DNA of 64,000 bases from Romanomermis culicivorax (Eukaryota; Nematoda; Enoplea; Mermithida; Mermithidae), in contig CAWUHX010000077.1 in assembly GCA_963922205.1 (NCBI GenBank), positions 868,001-932,000 on the forward strand, in the 5' to 3' direction. Made by a program: the position numbers and the translations under genes. Below the pieces are notes generated by a model, which had not been told where the DNA came from, ran no database searches, and saw nothing but the letters and a program-made list of their open reading frames with translations. Below, piece by piece: positions 21,701-32,232 of this stretch (position 1 is its first letter; every line of letters starts with the position of its first letter).

Positions 21701-24700
21701 ATATCAATTTTTCGGTGCTGCGCGCCGATAATTGTTATGATTTTTAAGACGCAATCACTGTTTTTTGAACCATTTGAAAAGAAGATAAAAAAATTGAAAA
21801 GGCTCTCTTCACTAAATTTTAGGTGACCCATGATTCCTCCCATAAGAAATCGTGACTGAGCCGTCCTCTCAGACATACTTTTTTCATGCGCAAGTCAACA
21901 ACAATTAACGAAGTCATTGATGAGTTTTCCATGCGACTGAAGCACATTAGTCAACCATAAGGGGGTCACATAGAAACTAAATCATTGTGATTTGCATATT
22001 TGACGTGTTATTGCTTCATGTCACATGAAATTTTTTCTCGTTTAATTGAAAATATTAATGATTAAGCTTTTTGCTGAAAAGTTTTTTTGGGTTTTGTAAA
22101 ATGTATATCTTGAATTTGAACTAGCAGTTCAGAAGTTATGAAAGTTAGCAGGTTTGTGGCCGAATTTTCGGCTTATCTAAAGCAGACAATGGCAGGAAAA
22201 AATACTGAATTGAAAAAAAGTTATGCAACAGAGATGAGGGTAGCCTTTTTTAGACACCCTGTATATGCTTCGATTAGCATGTAAAATTTGATAGGTTCAT
22301 AGAAAGAACTGAGGCAATTTTTTTTATGCAGATTTGGATCGTGATTGCCTGACAATTTGGCAATCAACGTGATCAGAACGTTTTTGTTTGATCTTTTCTG
22401 TTCGGCATAAAATAAATTTTTTTATCCTGTTATGTCACCCTTTGTTTCTTTGATTCCATTACGCTCAATGCAATTTCATGTTATTCATGAGATTAAGCAA
22501 GGATGAGATTCATAATGGTGAATGTAATTTTAAAATATCCTTAGATTTTGCGTTCTGGTGTTGAGAAAATTCATCGTATGTTTCAAGCACTATGTTTTTG
22601 CAGTATAAGTTTTCAGATACAATACCAATGCATCTGCGCCTACTGTTGGCATCGCGCCCGCCATCTTTGATGAAATGACCGGTCAAATGGGGTAAACCTC
22701 CAAACCTTCCTCAAAACATGTAAATAGTTATTCATTTTTCGATTTTAGTCCGGCTTTTACGTCGTCCGTTACGAGTACTTCGTCACTTCCGTTTCCAGAA
22801 ATGATGAAAAAGACGGCCGCTGCTGCCACTCCGAAGGCCGCGCAGGCTGGCACATCGAAAGGACCGCAGCAACAAGCGCCAAAACGGTATGTGCGAACAG
22901 CCGGCGGCGAAATTTGGCAAGATCCCACTTTATTGGAATGGGATCCTAGTAAGATTCTATTTTCGGTGTTAAATCTTCCATTAAGTAAAATTATATATTC
23001 TGGTTTTGAATATTTTGCATATTTCCCACTTGTATCATTCGAAAGTGTTTGGAAAATTGTTCTGTATATGAATTTTTAAATCTCACCCAAAAATACAATA
23101 CCCAGAAATAAGCGAGTTGAACTAATATATCGCTAGTAAAATTACAAGAATTGAAGCTGACATAAACCGATCAATTTTCCAAAAATTGTCATCCAGATAT
23201 GTTTCATAGACAGAATTTTATTTCCCATATCTCCAATTAAAGGATGGATGAAAAATGAAAAACTGAATTTAAAGGTTACTGTGTGCATGTGCGAGCGGCA
23301 AAATTTGTCACTTTGGGTTTTGAGTGAGTAGCTTCCACTCATGAAATATTTGATTTTAACAAATATATTTTTTTGTCTCATTGAGAGGTGGAAATTTTCA
23401 GACGATTATCGAGTATTCTGCGGTGATTTGGGCAACGAAGTTAGCGACGAACTTTTGGCCAAAGCATTCAGAAAATACCCCAGCTTCCAAAGAGCTAAGG
23501 TTGTTCGCGACAAGAGGACCAATAAAACCAAAGGTTATGGTTTTGTTTCGTTCAAAGATCCGCAAGATTTTATAAGGGCTCTTAGAGAAATGGATGGTGA
23601 GTATAGCGATTTTTGCGATTTCTTCAAATCAAAATGTTCCCTGTTCATTTGATGCATCTGATTCAGCGACCATCAAGCCTAAATCAATGAAATTTGACTA
23701 TACTTCATTTATTTTAAAATGATCGATGCAGTGATCATTTTAAATCCAGACCGTGAGGTAATTTCGGAAAGTGTGTTCTTTTTCACAAATAATACACTTA
23801 AGTTTATTAGTTTTATTTTTTGTTTGATTTTCAGCATGTTGGTTTTCATGAAAGAATTTTTTTCAGAAATTTTAGATTGTGTCAAAACTTTTCTCGTATA
23901 CCAGTACTGTAACAGTTCATGAAGTTATGTTTCATTTTCAAACTAACAATATATCGACCTAAATAACTTTGAAATATGTTTGTATTTCATTAGCAAAAAT
24001 ATTAGCAGTAGTTGAAGTTTATTGATCCAAATTTAGAGTGCGGCGCGCGGCATTGGCTGCTGCATTGGAGGACCTTGAAAGGGATTCTTGTCATAGTTTG
24101 TTGTTAGGCCTATGTTTCACACGGGGCATTGTCGTGAGCGATTTTTAAAATCCTGTTTTATATCCTTGGGTGCAAGAGCAGCATGGGCGATTTTCCAGAC
24201 TTGAAAATGGTGATCAAATGCAGTGCAAGGGTGTGGAAACAAGGCATGCAAACCAAGGGGCTCACCAATGTTGTATTTGAAAATTTATGTTGGGGCATAG
24301 ATCCTCATGGGAAGGCAGGAGGTTGTCCAGGGATCGTCCTCAATGCACCTGTTTCCAACACCCATGCTTACAGGAAACTTAACCTCTTATGGTACTCTAA
24401 CCTCACAATAAAATAATCCAAATTAGAAAACCTTCATTTCCCTAATTTGAATTCTCAAAGTGCTTAAACCAAAGGCGGAGAAGTTTCTCCAATAAATTTT
24501 ACCTAATAGGCAAACAACTTACCTAACCAATCCAAAATATAATGTCATGGGCAGAGTCAATATAAGAAAATGTCCAGCATGCTGGTAAATACAGCAAATG
24601 CAGGGGGGACCCAAACTAATAGAAAAATATATGGTAACAACAGTAAAGAAAGAGCTCACCCCCAGGTTTACTGAATCTGGGATATTGGAAGATGCTCCAA

Positions 24701-27700
24701 TTCGGTCCTCTTCACCCAGTCCAACTCGTACCTGCAGGCGTCTTCATGAAATTGATAAACTTGTATAAAAATCCTGAAATCGGGGGAAACACACTACAAC
24801 AGTTGAACTATAAGATCAAGTATGGATGGGCCTCTATGTGGAAAAACAAGACCAAGAATCCTGTGTTGAGGATAAGGTTGAATCTTAACAGTAGCAGAAG
24901 TGATAATAAAGATAGGTTCGGCAAGTTCAGCAACTACTAGATTGTTGAGGTCAACACAGTGCAAGTGTCTGTTTGAACAGGTCGATCAGAAGATTCAGCT
25001 TGAATCTCTTTGACTTGTTCATCACTTTCAGATGATGGATAGTCTGAAGATTGGTCATGAATCAGAATTTCTTCCATGATAGGTCCTTCTAGACTGGAGA
25101 GAGTAGAAATGATTTCAGGTGAGTTAGGCAGATGTTTAGGAATTAGGGTAAGAGGTTGCTGTTTATTGGCTATCTGAAACTATCCTTGCTTGAAGTTCAG
25201 AATACCTTGGACATCAGGATGAACGAGAAAATCAGTTACCAATGATGCACTGGTCCCCAGGGTCATCATTAAGAATGATGCGTTTGACAAGATGTTGCCC
25301 AAAGTCAGATTCCATCATAAAAAACCATACCATGGGTTTTAACCACTCCTCCATCTGTGACACGTATATCTCCACAGACAGTTATCTTTTCAAAAGCTCT
25401 TTTGATTAGGCCAGATGATAACACAGAACACTGAGCACTGGTATTGATGAGAGCATTTGCAGTTATGCCTCCAATTTTGATAGGAATCAGAAAGGCATTA
25501 GTAGGGAGATAGTTTTTTACATAGTCACTAGATACAGGAGTGCACTTACCAATATGGCATATTGCTGGGTATGTGATCCAGGGGCCATTCACTGAGATGT
25601 CTTCTGCATCTCAACTAATAATACCAGGAGAGAAGAGAGTGGCATTAGCAGAATTATCAGGCTCAGATCAGTTTGTACCATACTAGCAGTAGGTGGATGA
25701 GAAACTGTTTCAGATTGTGAAGTAGATTCGGAAGTTACAGAAGTCAGAGCTGGAGATTGAGGAGCAGGTAATGCAAGAGGAGTAAAAGTTGTATCAGTAA
25801 AGTGTCTACTATTAACAGGGAAACCAGACCAAAGATTTGCCGGAGAAGTACCATTGAGATAAGTGTGATACTCACTCAATAGGAAAATTAGCAGAATCAT
25901 ACTGAAGAGCAGGAGCAACAATGTTACAAACATCAGCATTGTGGTTAGCATATGTGTTAAAATACAAACCAGGACTGCCATGGTAATAAGAGTTTCCTCT
26001 ATTATTATAGCTGCCTCTGTTTCTCCAATTCAGGTTGATTCGAACATCATTGTCAAAGTTTTAGACATGCAGGGCAACAATTTTCCAGGGGGAGGGTCCA
26101 TGGACCTTTTTCCCAGGGGGTAGGGGGCTGAGTGAGCAAAAAAACAAAAAAAGTTCTACAAGCCTGTTTTTCATACAAAATATGCACAAAAATCATGAAA
26201 AAAGCTGTCTTGAAAAAGTTCAGAGTGGTGTGTTTCAACGATTTTTTTGGCCAGGGCGAGTGGCCAGGTTCTCAGGTATGGGGGGTTTACTCCCTTACCT
26301 CCCTATGTTCATGTATGCAAAGTTTGGATTGTAACCATTTTGATACCTATTAGCAGTGTAGGAAACTATTTGATGATCAGTAGTAGGTTAAGTTTGAGGA
26401 TTAATGTGCTTTAACCATGTAAAATCTGCAGTGTTGTGCCTGTTGTTTTATGAGCTTCACACCAATGACTGGTGGATTGAATAGATAAAGGTCAGTTACA
26501 ATCTCTACTCTGAGATCAATCATAGCGAGGATGGAAGTCAGAACGATTGTCAGAATGTGATTGATCACAGCTACGTGGTGCTGAAAAATCACAGTAGGCA
26601 GAGGTATCGCAACTTCTATTAGTCGGATATTGAGAGCAAGAAAGGGGAGAATCAGAAGTGAAAGGACATTGCTCATTACTATGAAGGAATCTGCTGAAGA
26701 AGATCAGTAATCTTACCTACAGGAACAGTAGCTTCAGCAAAGGAGACTCGTGGGGTATCAGAATTGGAATTATCAGAATTACGAGGAGAATGTGACTGAG
26801 GAAGACATCATCTATCATAACGTCTTTGAGAAGGAGGAGTAAGAAGTTGAAGTTGAGAGCGACGATCAGCTTGATTGACAACAATGGGTCATTCTGCAGT
26901 ACCTATCTCAGCTTTTGTAGCATGCATTATCTTATGAGCTTTAGAAACAGCAGTGGCAAGTTGTTGAACAGTAGAAATTCCTGGGCATCATCACCAATTG
27001 GGATTTGGAAGAAAATAAGCATTTCCATCAAAAATTTCTTGATGATTTTCTGATGGCAGAAGTTTTGATCCTTGTCTTGGAAGAGAAAATGGACATAAGT
27101 CATGATTCGACTGCCAAAAGTGGAGAGGTCTTTTCGTGAGCCTCGATTCATCGATTCTAACTCACTTCTGAGCATACATGTAATTGGGGGAAGTGCTATG
27201 GGAACCCCCCCCCCCAGAAATCGTCGACCATATGGCTAGCCATTGGGGGACTGCCCCCCAGGGATTTCTAATCCAATGGCTAGCCATATGGTAGCCCTAG
27301 GGACCCTCATACTTTTGGTTAGAAAAATACTAAAAAATGTCTAGTTTTTGGTTAAAAATGTGAATTTTTGAACAAAAAATGGTAAAAAATGTGAACTTTC
27401 ACGGCACTTCGGGCCATGGATACCTTTTTTTGGTCTCTTTAGGGAAAAATTACTATTTTTCGAACTATACTTCAGACTTTTTCCATGAAAAAATCGAATT
27501 TTTTTTTCTTTGAGAGACCCATCCCCCCAAAATTCTGGGAATTACTGACCCCGGGTCCGAAAAAAGTCGCCCAACCCCCCCCCCCCCCCCAGACCTTGGG
27601 GCTCGGTAGAGTCATCTTATCACAGTTAGGAGCAAGAGAGAACATTAACATATGCTCAGCTTCTTCATAATTGTTGATGTCCTGAATGGTGTCACTAGGA

Positions 27701-30700
27701 GCATCATGAGTTAATCTGTGAAGTGCGCTTATCTTGACATAATTAGTTAAGTCAAAACCGAACTCACTTTTGAGATGAATGAAGAACTGTAATAATCTCT
27801 TATCACAGGAAGCTTCATTAATGCAGAGAGCAGTCATATTCTTAACTATTCTTTCAATTCGACTTTCCTCATCACAATGTGATGGGTAACAATCGGCGGT
27901 GTGGTAACCATATTTATGTGAGAGATTTACAAAATGATAGTCAGAAAAACCAGGAGGAGGAGCAGTATGTGAGGCATTGTGGGGTATCTTAGTATGAGGT
28001 ATATGCTCTTGCTTGATTACCGAAGAATCACAGTGACTACGAGGAGCAGATTGATCAGAATTGTGAGTTTTTAACTTAATCATAGGAGGTATAGCAGGTA
28101 TATGAGACCTTATAGGTGCAGTAGTAGTGGCAGGTATATTATGAGAAGCCCGATGATCAGATTGAAGTACAGAAAGAGGAGGGATACTTTAATTACCTAC
28201 TTGAGTTAGGCTAGACAGAGTAGCAGCAGTTGCAGGAAATGAAAAGCTTAAATTGTTTCATTAAACTTATCAGAGTAGCAGACATGGCAGCACTTTGATT
28301 TTGTTGAGTTTCTGAAAGTTTTGTTTGCTTCTCTATAAGGTCGTTCAAACATCACAAATTTCATTCCTCACTCTCTGCAGTTTTGTCTTCGAGACAACTG
28401 AGAATATGATTAACAGTGGCATTAGTAGGAATATTCTGTTGAACTGACTTAGTAGCTTCCTCCAGGGCAGTTAACTGCACCAAAGCTTCCACTCGAAAAC
28501 TCTCACTCTCGGCTGTACAAGCATCACCAATGCTTTTCGGCTGAGATATCTTACTCTTATGGGGGCAAGATGAGGGCACTAAGGAATAATCAGAAGTTAC
28601 AGAATCAGAAGAGAGAGGCTGAAAAGAAGTTTGCTGAGAACTTGAAATGGCTCCGCCTGATAGCAATGGCTGAATTTGTGAGGTATTGTTTCCTTGAGAA
28701 CTAGTAACCCGAATAGGAGCAGGTGCCGATTACAAAATCAGGGCTGCAACTAACTGAGGCTGCGGCACCTAGAAAACCGGAGTCGCAGAGGTAGTTTGAG
28801 CTGAATCCAGAAGATTAACTACATAAGGAGACTGAGCAGTTGAGTTTTGAGGTACCTGAGTGTCATTACTCAATGCTAGATTTGCTAATAATTGCATCTA
28901 ATCCACAACATCCTGTGTACCTGATCCCACCGGTGGTGGATTGAGGACCAAGGGGGGCAACTATCTGTGCATCTTGCGCCAGTTGTGCAGAAACAGAAGC
29001 AGTTGGAGACCCAGATGTGAATAGTGAAGTGCTATTTGCTGGTGGTACAACTAGCGAAGCGCTATTCACAGGTGGGTATGAGGATTTTTTTGAGAATTTG
29101 TTAGCATTTTTAAAAACCCAGAAAGTATCCCAAGGCAGAAGTCCTATGAGGTCTAGCCTCCGGAATTTGGTTAAAATTCAGGAAACTAAGCCTCAATGCA
29201 GAGAGCATAAGTACTTAATAAACCTAAATGGATCACCAGTGTTATATTTTCAAAATATTTTCCTTTTTATTTGAGACTCTGGATCTGGTCATCCACTAAG
29301 AATGAAATTTGGTTTTTGAATCCAAAAATGTTTTAGGCAGGAGTTCCAAGGAGTTCAGACCTTAATATTAAGACTTAATTCTCGTTGGGCAGGGGCACAC
29401 TCGCCTCTTCAAAAAATCAGGAAAAACTACTCGAAAAATCGAGTGAATTCAGTTATTCTAAATTGAGAAATCTTCGATTTTTTCATGAAAAAAGTCCGAA
29501 AAATAGTTCAAAAAGTAGTAATTTTTTCTAAAAAGATCGAAGAAATGTATTCCTGGCACGAAGCCCAAGAAAATTCACATTTTTCACCATTTTTTGTTAA
29601 AAAATTGACATTTTCCATCAAAAAATTGAAGTTTTTCTGTATTTTTCCGGCCAAAAGTATGGGGTGAGGTCCCTATGGCTACCATATGGCTAGCTATGGA
29701 TTGGAAAATCCTGGAGAGGCAGTCGCCCAATGGCTAGCCATATGGTCGACGATTTCTGGGAGGAGTTCCCATGACATTGCCCCTCCCCAATTACATGTAT
29801 GGATACAAATGTTTAGAAACTAATCATGCTTATGCCTGATTTTAGCAGAATTTTACTAAAACAGGCGTTCATTTAGGTGCTCAGGTGATATCTTCCATTT
29901 GCAAAGTTCAAGAGACCTATGTTAGAACTAGTTTGTGCTTAATCTATTCTAAAAACAAAGTCTATGTAGCAGCTATTTGATACACTAAGGCCCGTATTCA
30001 CAATCGCGTGTTAAGTCAACACAGTGTTAGGACTCAACACCGTGTTGGCTAACACGGCGATCGAGCTAACACCGTGTCAAGTATCACCTCGTATTCACAA
30101 TAGCGTGTTAAGTCTGTGTTAGCCAACACCGTGTTACTTTCATTATCACCGTGTTACTTTTGTAACTGGGTGGCAGAATAAGCTCAAGCATGTTTTTTAA
30201 TATGAAAAAGGATATAACAGGAAAAAATAAACATTGTGGTCAATGTCAACAAGGTTTTTCAACAATGCCAGCTTTTTTCAGTATGTAATTTTTGAGTTTG
30301 AACAGTCATTTGATGAGCAGTTAATTTTCATGAATGAAACTTATGATTTTGTATCAACCTGAAGTGCTGGAGGAATCACATGATTTCGACCAGAATTTTC
30401 TAATTGATCCTGGAGAAGCGTAATCAAGTCTCGGGCACCATTTTTCGACTATTTGTATCTTGATTTGAAGGTAACGTCATCGTAGCCCTCAAATGGATTG
30501 GCCCTATCCCGAAAGTGACGAATATGATGTGCTATTTCTTCATTTTCATCAATATGATCCAATAGGTAAATAATTTCCATGACAGTTAAAAAAATTAACA
30601 AACAGACTACTGCTAACACACCGCTAAAACTGGTATGGGGCAGGTTTAGAACCCTGGGTTAACTTTTCCATTTTTCGACCCTAACACGGGATTGTGAATA

Positions 30701-32129
30701 CGGGGAGCATCGTGTTACCATAATAGCACCGTGTTACCACCGTGTTAGCCAAAATTTAACACCGTGTCAGCCTAACACGTTGCTAACACGCGATTGTGAA
30801 TTCGGCCCTAAGAGATGCAACTTTATGTTACTAAAACCTATATGCTTATGTTTGTATGCTACAACCTAGTGACATTTAGCTGGCGTTACTGACTAAAACT
30901 ATAAATTTTGCTGTCATTTGATTTTCTTCTTAGCTAATGAGGCTTTAAAGATTACAATAACAAGAAACCTGCTGTTCTGATGTTATTGAACAATAATAAT
31001 TAGTTTCACACATGATACTTCCAGAAAAATCCGACCTGCGAGTTTTTTTTTAAATAAATGCTGCAATTCAGGATATAGCAGAAATTAGCAACGCCGTCAG
31101 ACAAACGGACTATAGTCTAGTGTCAACCGAAGGAGGTTCTGTTGAAAAGACGGGAAAGTCCATAACACGTGTTGATAAATATTATCCTAGTCCATACTTG
31201 CATATAGGGGGTAGGGGATAAACCCTCCTACCTGAAACGCTGGGCACCCCCCTGCCTCGAAAAAAATCGTCGAAAACCACTTTTTCCAATAAGTTTTTTT
31301 TTGATGATTTTTATGCATATTTTGTATGAAAAACATGGTTGTGAAACTTTTTTTTGTTTTTTTGCTCGTCCACTCCCCCCACCACCCTTGATAAAAAGTC
31401 CGAGGGCCCTCCTCCGTGGAAAATTCTTGCCGTTCATGTCTGTCCTAGTCCCTCAATGGTTTAGGTACTACAATTATAGCATATTCGAAAACATTCTGGA
31501 ACTGTGTTGATCTGAACGTTCTGTGCATCGGACTGGGATATGAATAATTCGAAATCGTATATATTTTCTAAAACCATCATTGTCAAAAGTATAGATAACC
31601 AAATGTGCTTTCATTTCAACCTGCATGACAAATTTAATATTATATGATGAGCATCCGGTCTCCAACTCCAGCCGGGGGTAAAATTGGACCTCCGGACGAT
31701 CGCTAGTGGTAACCAAGGTCCGTCATTTTCCGTCTACTAAATTACATTTGCTGTGAGTCATTTTTTGTGTCAGCTGCAGTGAAAAAGAATTGCACTAAAG
31801 AAATATAAATGGCAACCTTCGAATATCATTACCGAGCTCCTAGTCCGTTTTCTTGAAATGCCTCTAAATAATATAGGACTTGAAAAAAAAGTCATTTCAT
31901 GATTGTTCGATAGGAATTATTTATACGCACTTGGTTAATGGCTGTTTGCACATTTTTCACAAAAGCTTAGTATCTCTCTTTCTAATCGTATGTACAAGTA
32001 AATCGCTTTTCAGGTAAATACGTCGGAAATCGTCCCATCAAACTTCGTAAAAGTATGTGGAAAGAGAGAAATTTGAAAACCGTCAAAAAGAAGGACAAAG
32101 AAAAGCGTAAATTGGGCATGAAATTATGA
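18782..32129 (+). CDS. RBM42: RBM42, RNA-binding protein 42 (7 exons, 298 aa)
   Basis: RBM42 is a nuclear RRM protein known from other animals to associate with spliceosomal and hnRNP complexes. Exons: 18782-18831, 18890-18948, 19153-19354, 22617-22691, 22749-22948, 23402-23596, 32014-32129. All have GT/AG borders and compatible phases, and sum to 897 nt. The N-terminus (MMQAEMARFENEISG) matches the family's short acidic helix. A proline-rich middle (exon 3) and an A/P/Q linker (exon 5) follow. Exon 5 ends in YVRTAGGEIWQDPTLLEW, the family motif before the RRM. Exon 6 holds the RRM with RNP2 (VFCGDL) and RNP1 (KGYGFVSF). Exon 7 finishes KYVGNRPIKLRKSMWKERN and a Lys-rich tail, with a TGA at 32127-32129. 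It is shorter than vertebrate RBM42, mainly in the proline-rich part. Intron 6 is 8.4 kb and full of transposons. Confidence 0.95.
19638..21311 (-). repeat. Solo LTR (about 500 bp) split by a hAT-like insertion
   Basis: On the minus strand it starts TGTTGTAGTGTGTTTTC at 21311 and ends with TATAACA at 19638. It aligns with the LTR at 24269-24801: shared ACCTGCGGGCG / ACCTGCAGGCG and AGGAATCGTCCTTAATGCA / AGGGATCGTCCTCAATGCA blocks. Removing the 1165-bp insertion and its duplication leaves about 500 bp. No primer-binding site or internal retroelement sequence adjoins it, so it is a solo LTR in RBM42 intron 3. The flanks (CTTCG, CTCGT) do not give a clean target-site duplication. Confidence 0.7.
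19992..21156. mobile_element. Non-autonomous hAT-like transposon, 1165 bp, 8-bp TSD
   Basis: The ends are a perfect 15-bp inverted repeat, CAGTGTTGCCAGATG and CATCTGGCAACACTG. They are flanked by a perfect 8-bp direct repeat ATGAAAAA (19984-19991 and 21157-21164). An 8-bp duplication with CAGTGTTGCCA ends is typical of the hAT superfamily. Both subterminal regions are packed with CCCGTCA words (about 20030-20105 and 20995-21150), likely transposase-binding repeats. A smaller direct repeat (CAGAGCCTCCGG) occurs at about 20254 and 20331. No transposase is encoded. Confidence 0.92.
21312..22616. other. RBM42 intron 3, right part; no gene recognised
   Basis: The stretch is mostly AT-rich single-copy-looking sequence. 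It includes a diverged GC hairpin at 21714-21726 (GGTGC-TGC-GCGCC). At 22240-22262 the words TTTTTTAGACACCCTGTATA resemble one end of a mariner-type element, but the matching end was not found. Confidence 0.4.
23597..24268. other. RBM42 intron 6, left part
   Basis: There is no recognisable coding sequence. From about 24060 to 24268 the minus strand may be leader of the LTR retroelement whose LTR lies at 24269-24801: TTGGTGAGCCCCTTGG follows the LTR end directly and could be a primer-binding site. Confidence 0.4.
24269..24801 (-). repeat. LTR of a second retroelement family (533 bp)
   Basis: On the minus strand it runs from TGTTGTAGTGTGTTTCC (24801) to AATACAACA (24269), giving TGTTGTA...TACAACA ends. 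It is related to the solo LTR at 19638-21311 but differs beyond the first 10 bp from the LTRs of copies A to C. It abuts the broken end of retroelement copy B exactly at GTTCAAC, so it was probably inserted there or joined by recombination. Confidence 0.65.
25305..25592 (-). pseudogene. retropepsin-like protease of copy B, catalytic site lost
   Basis: The 95-residue open frame covers the segment from the cleavage-site region (YPAICHIGKCTPVS) through the active-site loop. The loop reads N-T-S where copy A has D-T-G, so the protease could not work. The downstream ILDDDTGD-type block continues in another frame towards 25240. Confidence 0.75.
26062..26316. mobile_element. MITE, 255 bp, with 8-bp TSD, inside retroelement copy B
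   Basis: It is flanked by the perfect 8-bp direct repeat CAAAGTTT (26054-26061 and 26317-26324). The uninterrupted retroelement sequence in copy C (39620-39640) confirms the empty site. The ends are TAGACATG and, reversed, CATACATGAACATAGGG. It aligns in inverted orientation with 31193-31442, sharing the TTTTTCATACAAAATATGCA and GACATG blocks. The 8-bp duplication suggests a hAT-type origin. Non-coding. Confidence 0.88.
27173..27608. mobile_element. MITE of the CATACATGTAATTGGGG family, in retroelement copy B
   Basis: It starts CATACATGTAATTGGGGG and carries ACCATATGGCTAGCCATTGG and its near inverse, a decayed hairpin (GGCAC-TTC-GGGCC, 27403-27415) and a long C tract (about 27572-27590). It aligns with the complete member at 57636-58060. 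The right terminal repeat is lost: retroelement sequence resumes at GAGTCATCTTATCACAG. Copy A shows the uninterrupted site at about 2270. Confidence 0.8.
29240..29479 (-). repeat. Truncated LTR of retroelement copy B
   Basis: The LTR end (TATAACA on the minus strand) lies next to CTGGTGATCC at 29239, as in copies A and C. It can be followed to about 29470, where a MITE interrupts it. The remaining LTR part is not found beyond the MITE. Confidence 0.7.
29480..29801. mobile_element. Truncated MITE of the CATACATGTAATTGGGG family, inverted
   Basis: It reads in reverse relative to 57636-58060 and ends CCCCAATTACATGTATG at 29801. It shows the paired CCATATGGCTAGC words and the hairpin remnant GGCACGAAGCCC (29555-29566). 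The other end fuses with LTR sequence near 29470-29485, so the C-tract end has been deleted. Confidence 0.75.
29989..30808. mobile_element. PIF/Harbinger-like element, 820 bp, TAA target site
   Basis: The terminal inverted repeats are GGCCCGTATTCACAATCGCG and, reversed at the right, GGGCCGAATTCACAATCGCG. They are flanked by TAA on both sides (29986-29988 and 30809-30811). A 3-bp TAA duplication and GGGCC ends fit PIF/Harbinger. Both ends hold many copies of the word AACACCGTGTTA, itself palindromic. Inside is a minus-strand remnant of a Harbinger-type transposase (30360-30580). Confidence 0.88.
30360..30580 (-). pseudogene. Harbinger (HARBI1-like) transposase N-terminal fragment
   Basis: From an ATG at 30580 the frame reads MEIIYLLDHIDENEEIAHHI, then FRDRANPFEGYDDVTFKSRY, a stop, and ARDLITLLQDQLE...GRNHVIPPALQ. 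The RxNPxExYxDxxFxxRY and RNHxIPPxLQ patterns belong to the N-terminus of PIF/Harbinger transposases. The catalytic DDE domain is missing, so the element is non-autonomous. The in-frame TAG separates the two motifs. Confidence 0.75.
31193..31442. mobile_element. MITE, 250 bp, with 8-bp TSD, in RBM42 intron 6
   Basis: It is flanked by the perfect 8-bp repeat TCCTAGTC (31185-31192 and 31443-31450). The ends are CATACTTGCATATAGGG and, reversed, CAGACATGAACGGC. It is the inverted relative of 26062-26316. Two independent perfect 8-bp duplications for the same family fix both ends. The short open frames across it are chance. Confidence 0.9.
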
Positions 32130-32226
32130 ACAATTAACCGTCATCTTCCAATGGTTTATAGCGCATTCCGATGTAGTTACCATGCGAAGAGGAATTTTTC
32201 GTGAATTTTAACGCTTAAATTTTCCG

Positions 32227-32232
32227 AATAAA
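32227..32232 (+). terminator. Probable RBM42 polyadenylation signal AATAAA
   Basis: AATAAA lies about 100 bp after the RBM42 stop codon and is the first canonical signal on the plus strand. A second AATAAA lies near 32494. Neither cleavage site can be fixed from sequence. Confidence 0.5.

Larger units (their letters stand above)
24802..29239 (-). mobile_element. Gypsy-type retroelement copy B, internal part (gag-protease), broken
   Basis: This minus-strand copy of the copy A family starts after the LTR fragment at 29240. It covers gag (about 28990 down to 26400) and protease (25305-25592), and stops at 24802 before RT. Gag blocks include SQPKSIGDACTAE (28500-28560) and the long helical block at 27620-28083. 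The protease motif reads INTSAQCSVLSSGL, with both Asp and Gly of the catalytic triplet changed. It is interrupted by two MITEs (26062-26316 and 27173-27608) and by many stops and frameshifts. Confidence 0.85.

Noticed and set aside
22230-22265. Mariner-type terminus (ACACCCTGTATA)
   Set aside because: Only one end is seen and no target duplication could be set; kept as a note in the intron entry.
27485-27670. Proline-rich frame with a PPPPP run
   Set aside because: It arises from the C tract of a MITE.
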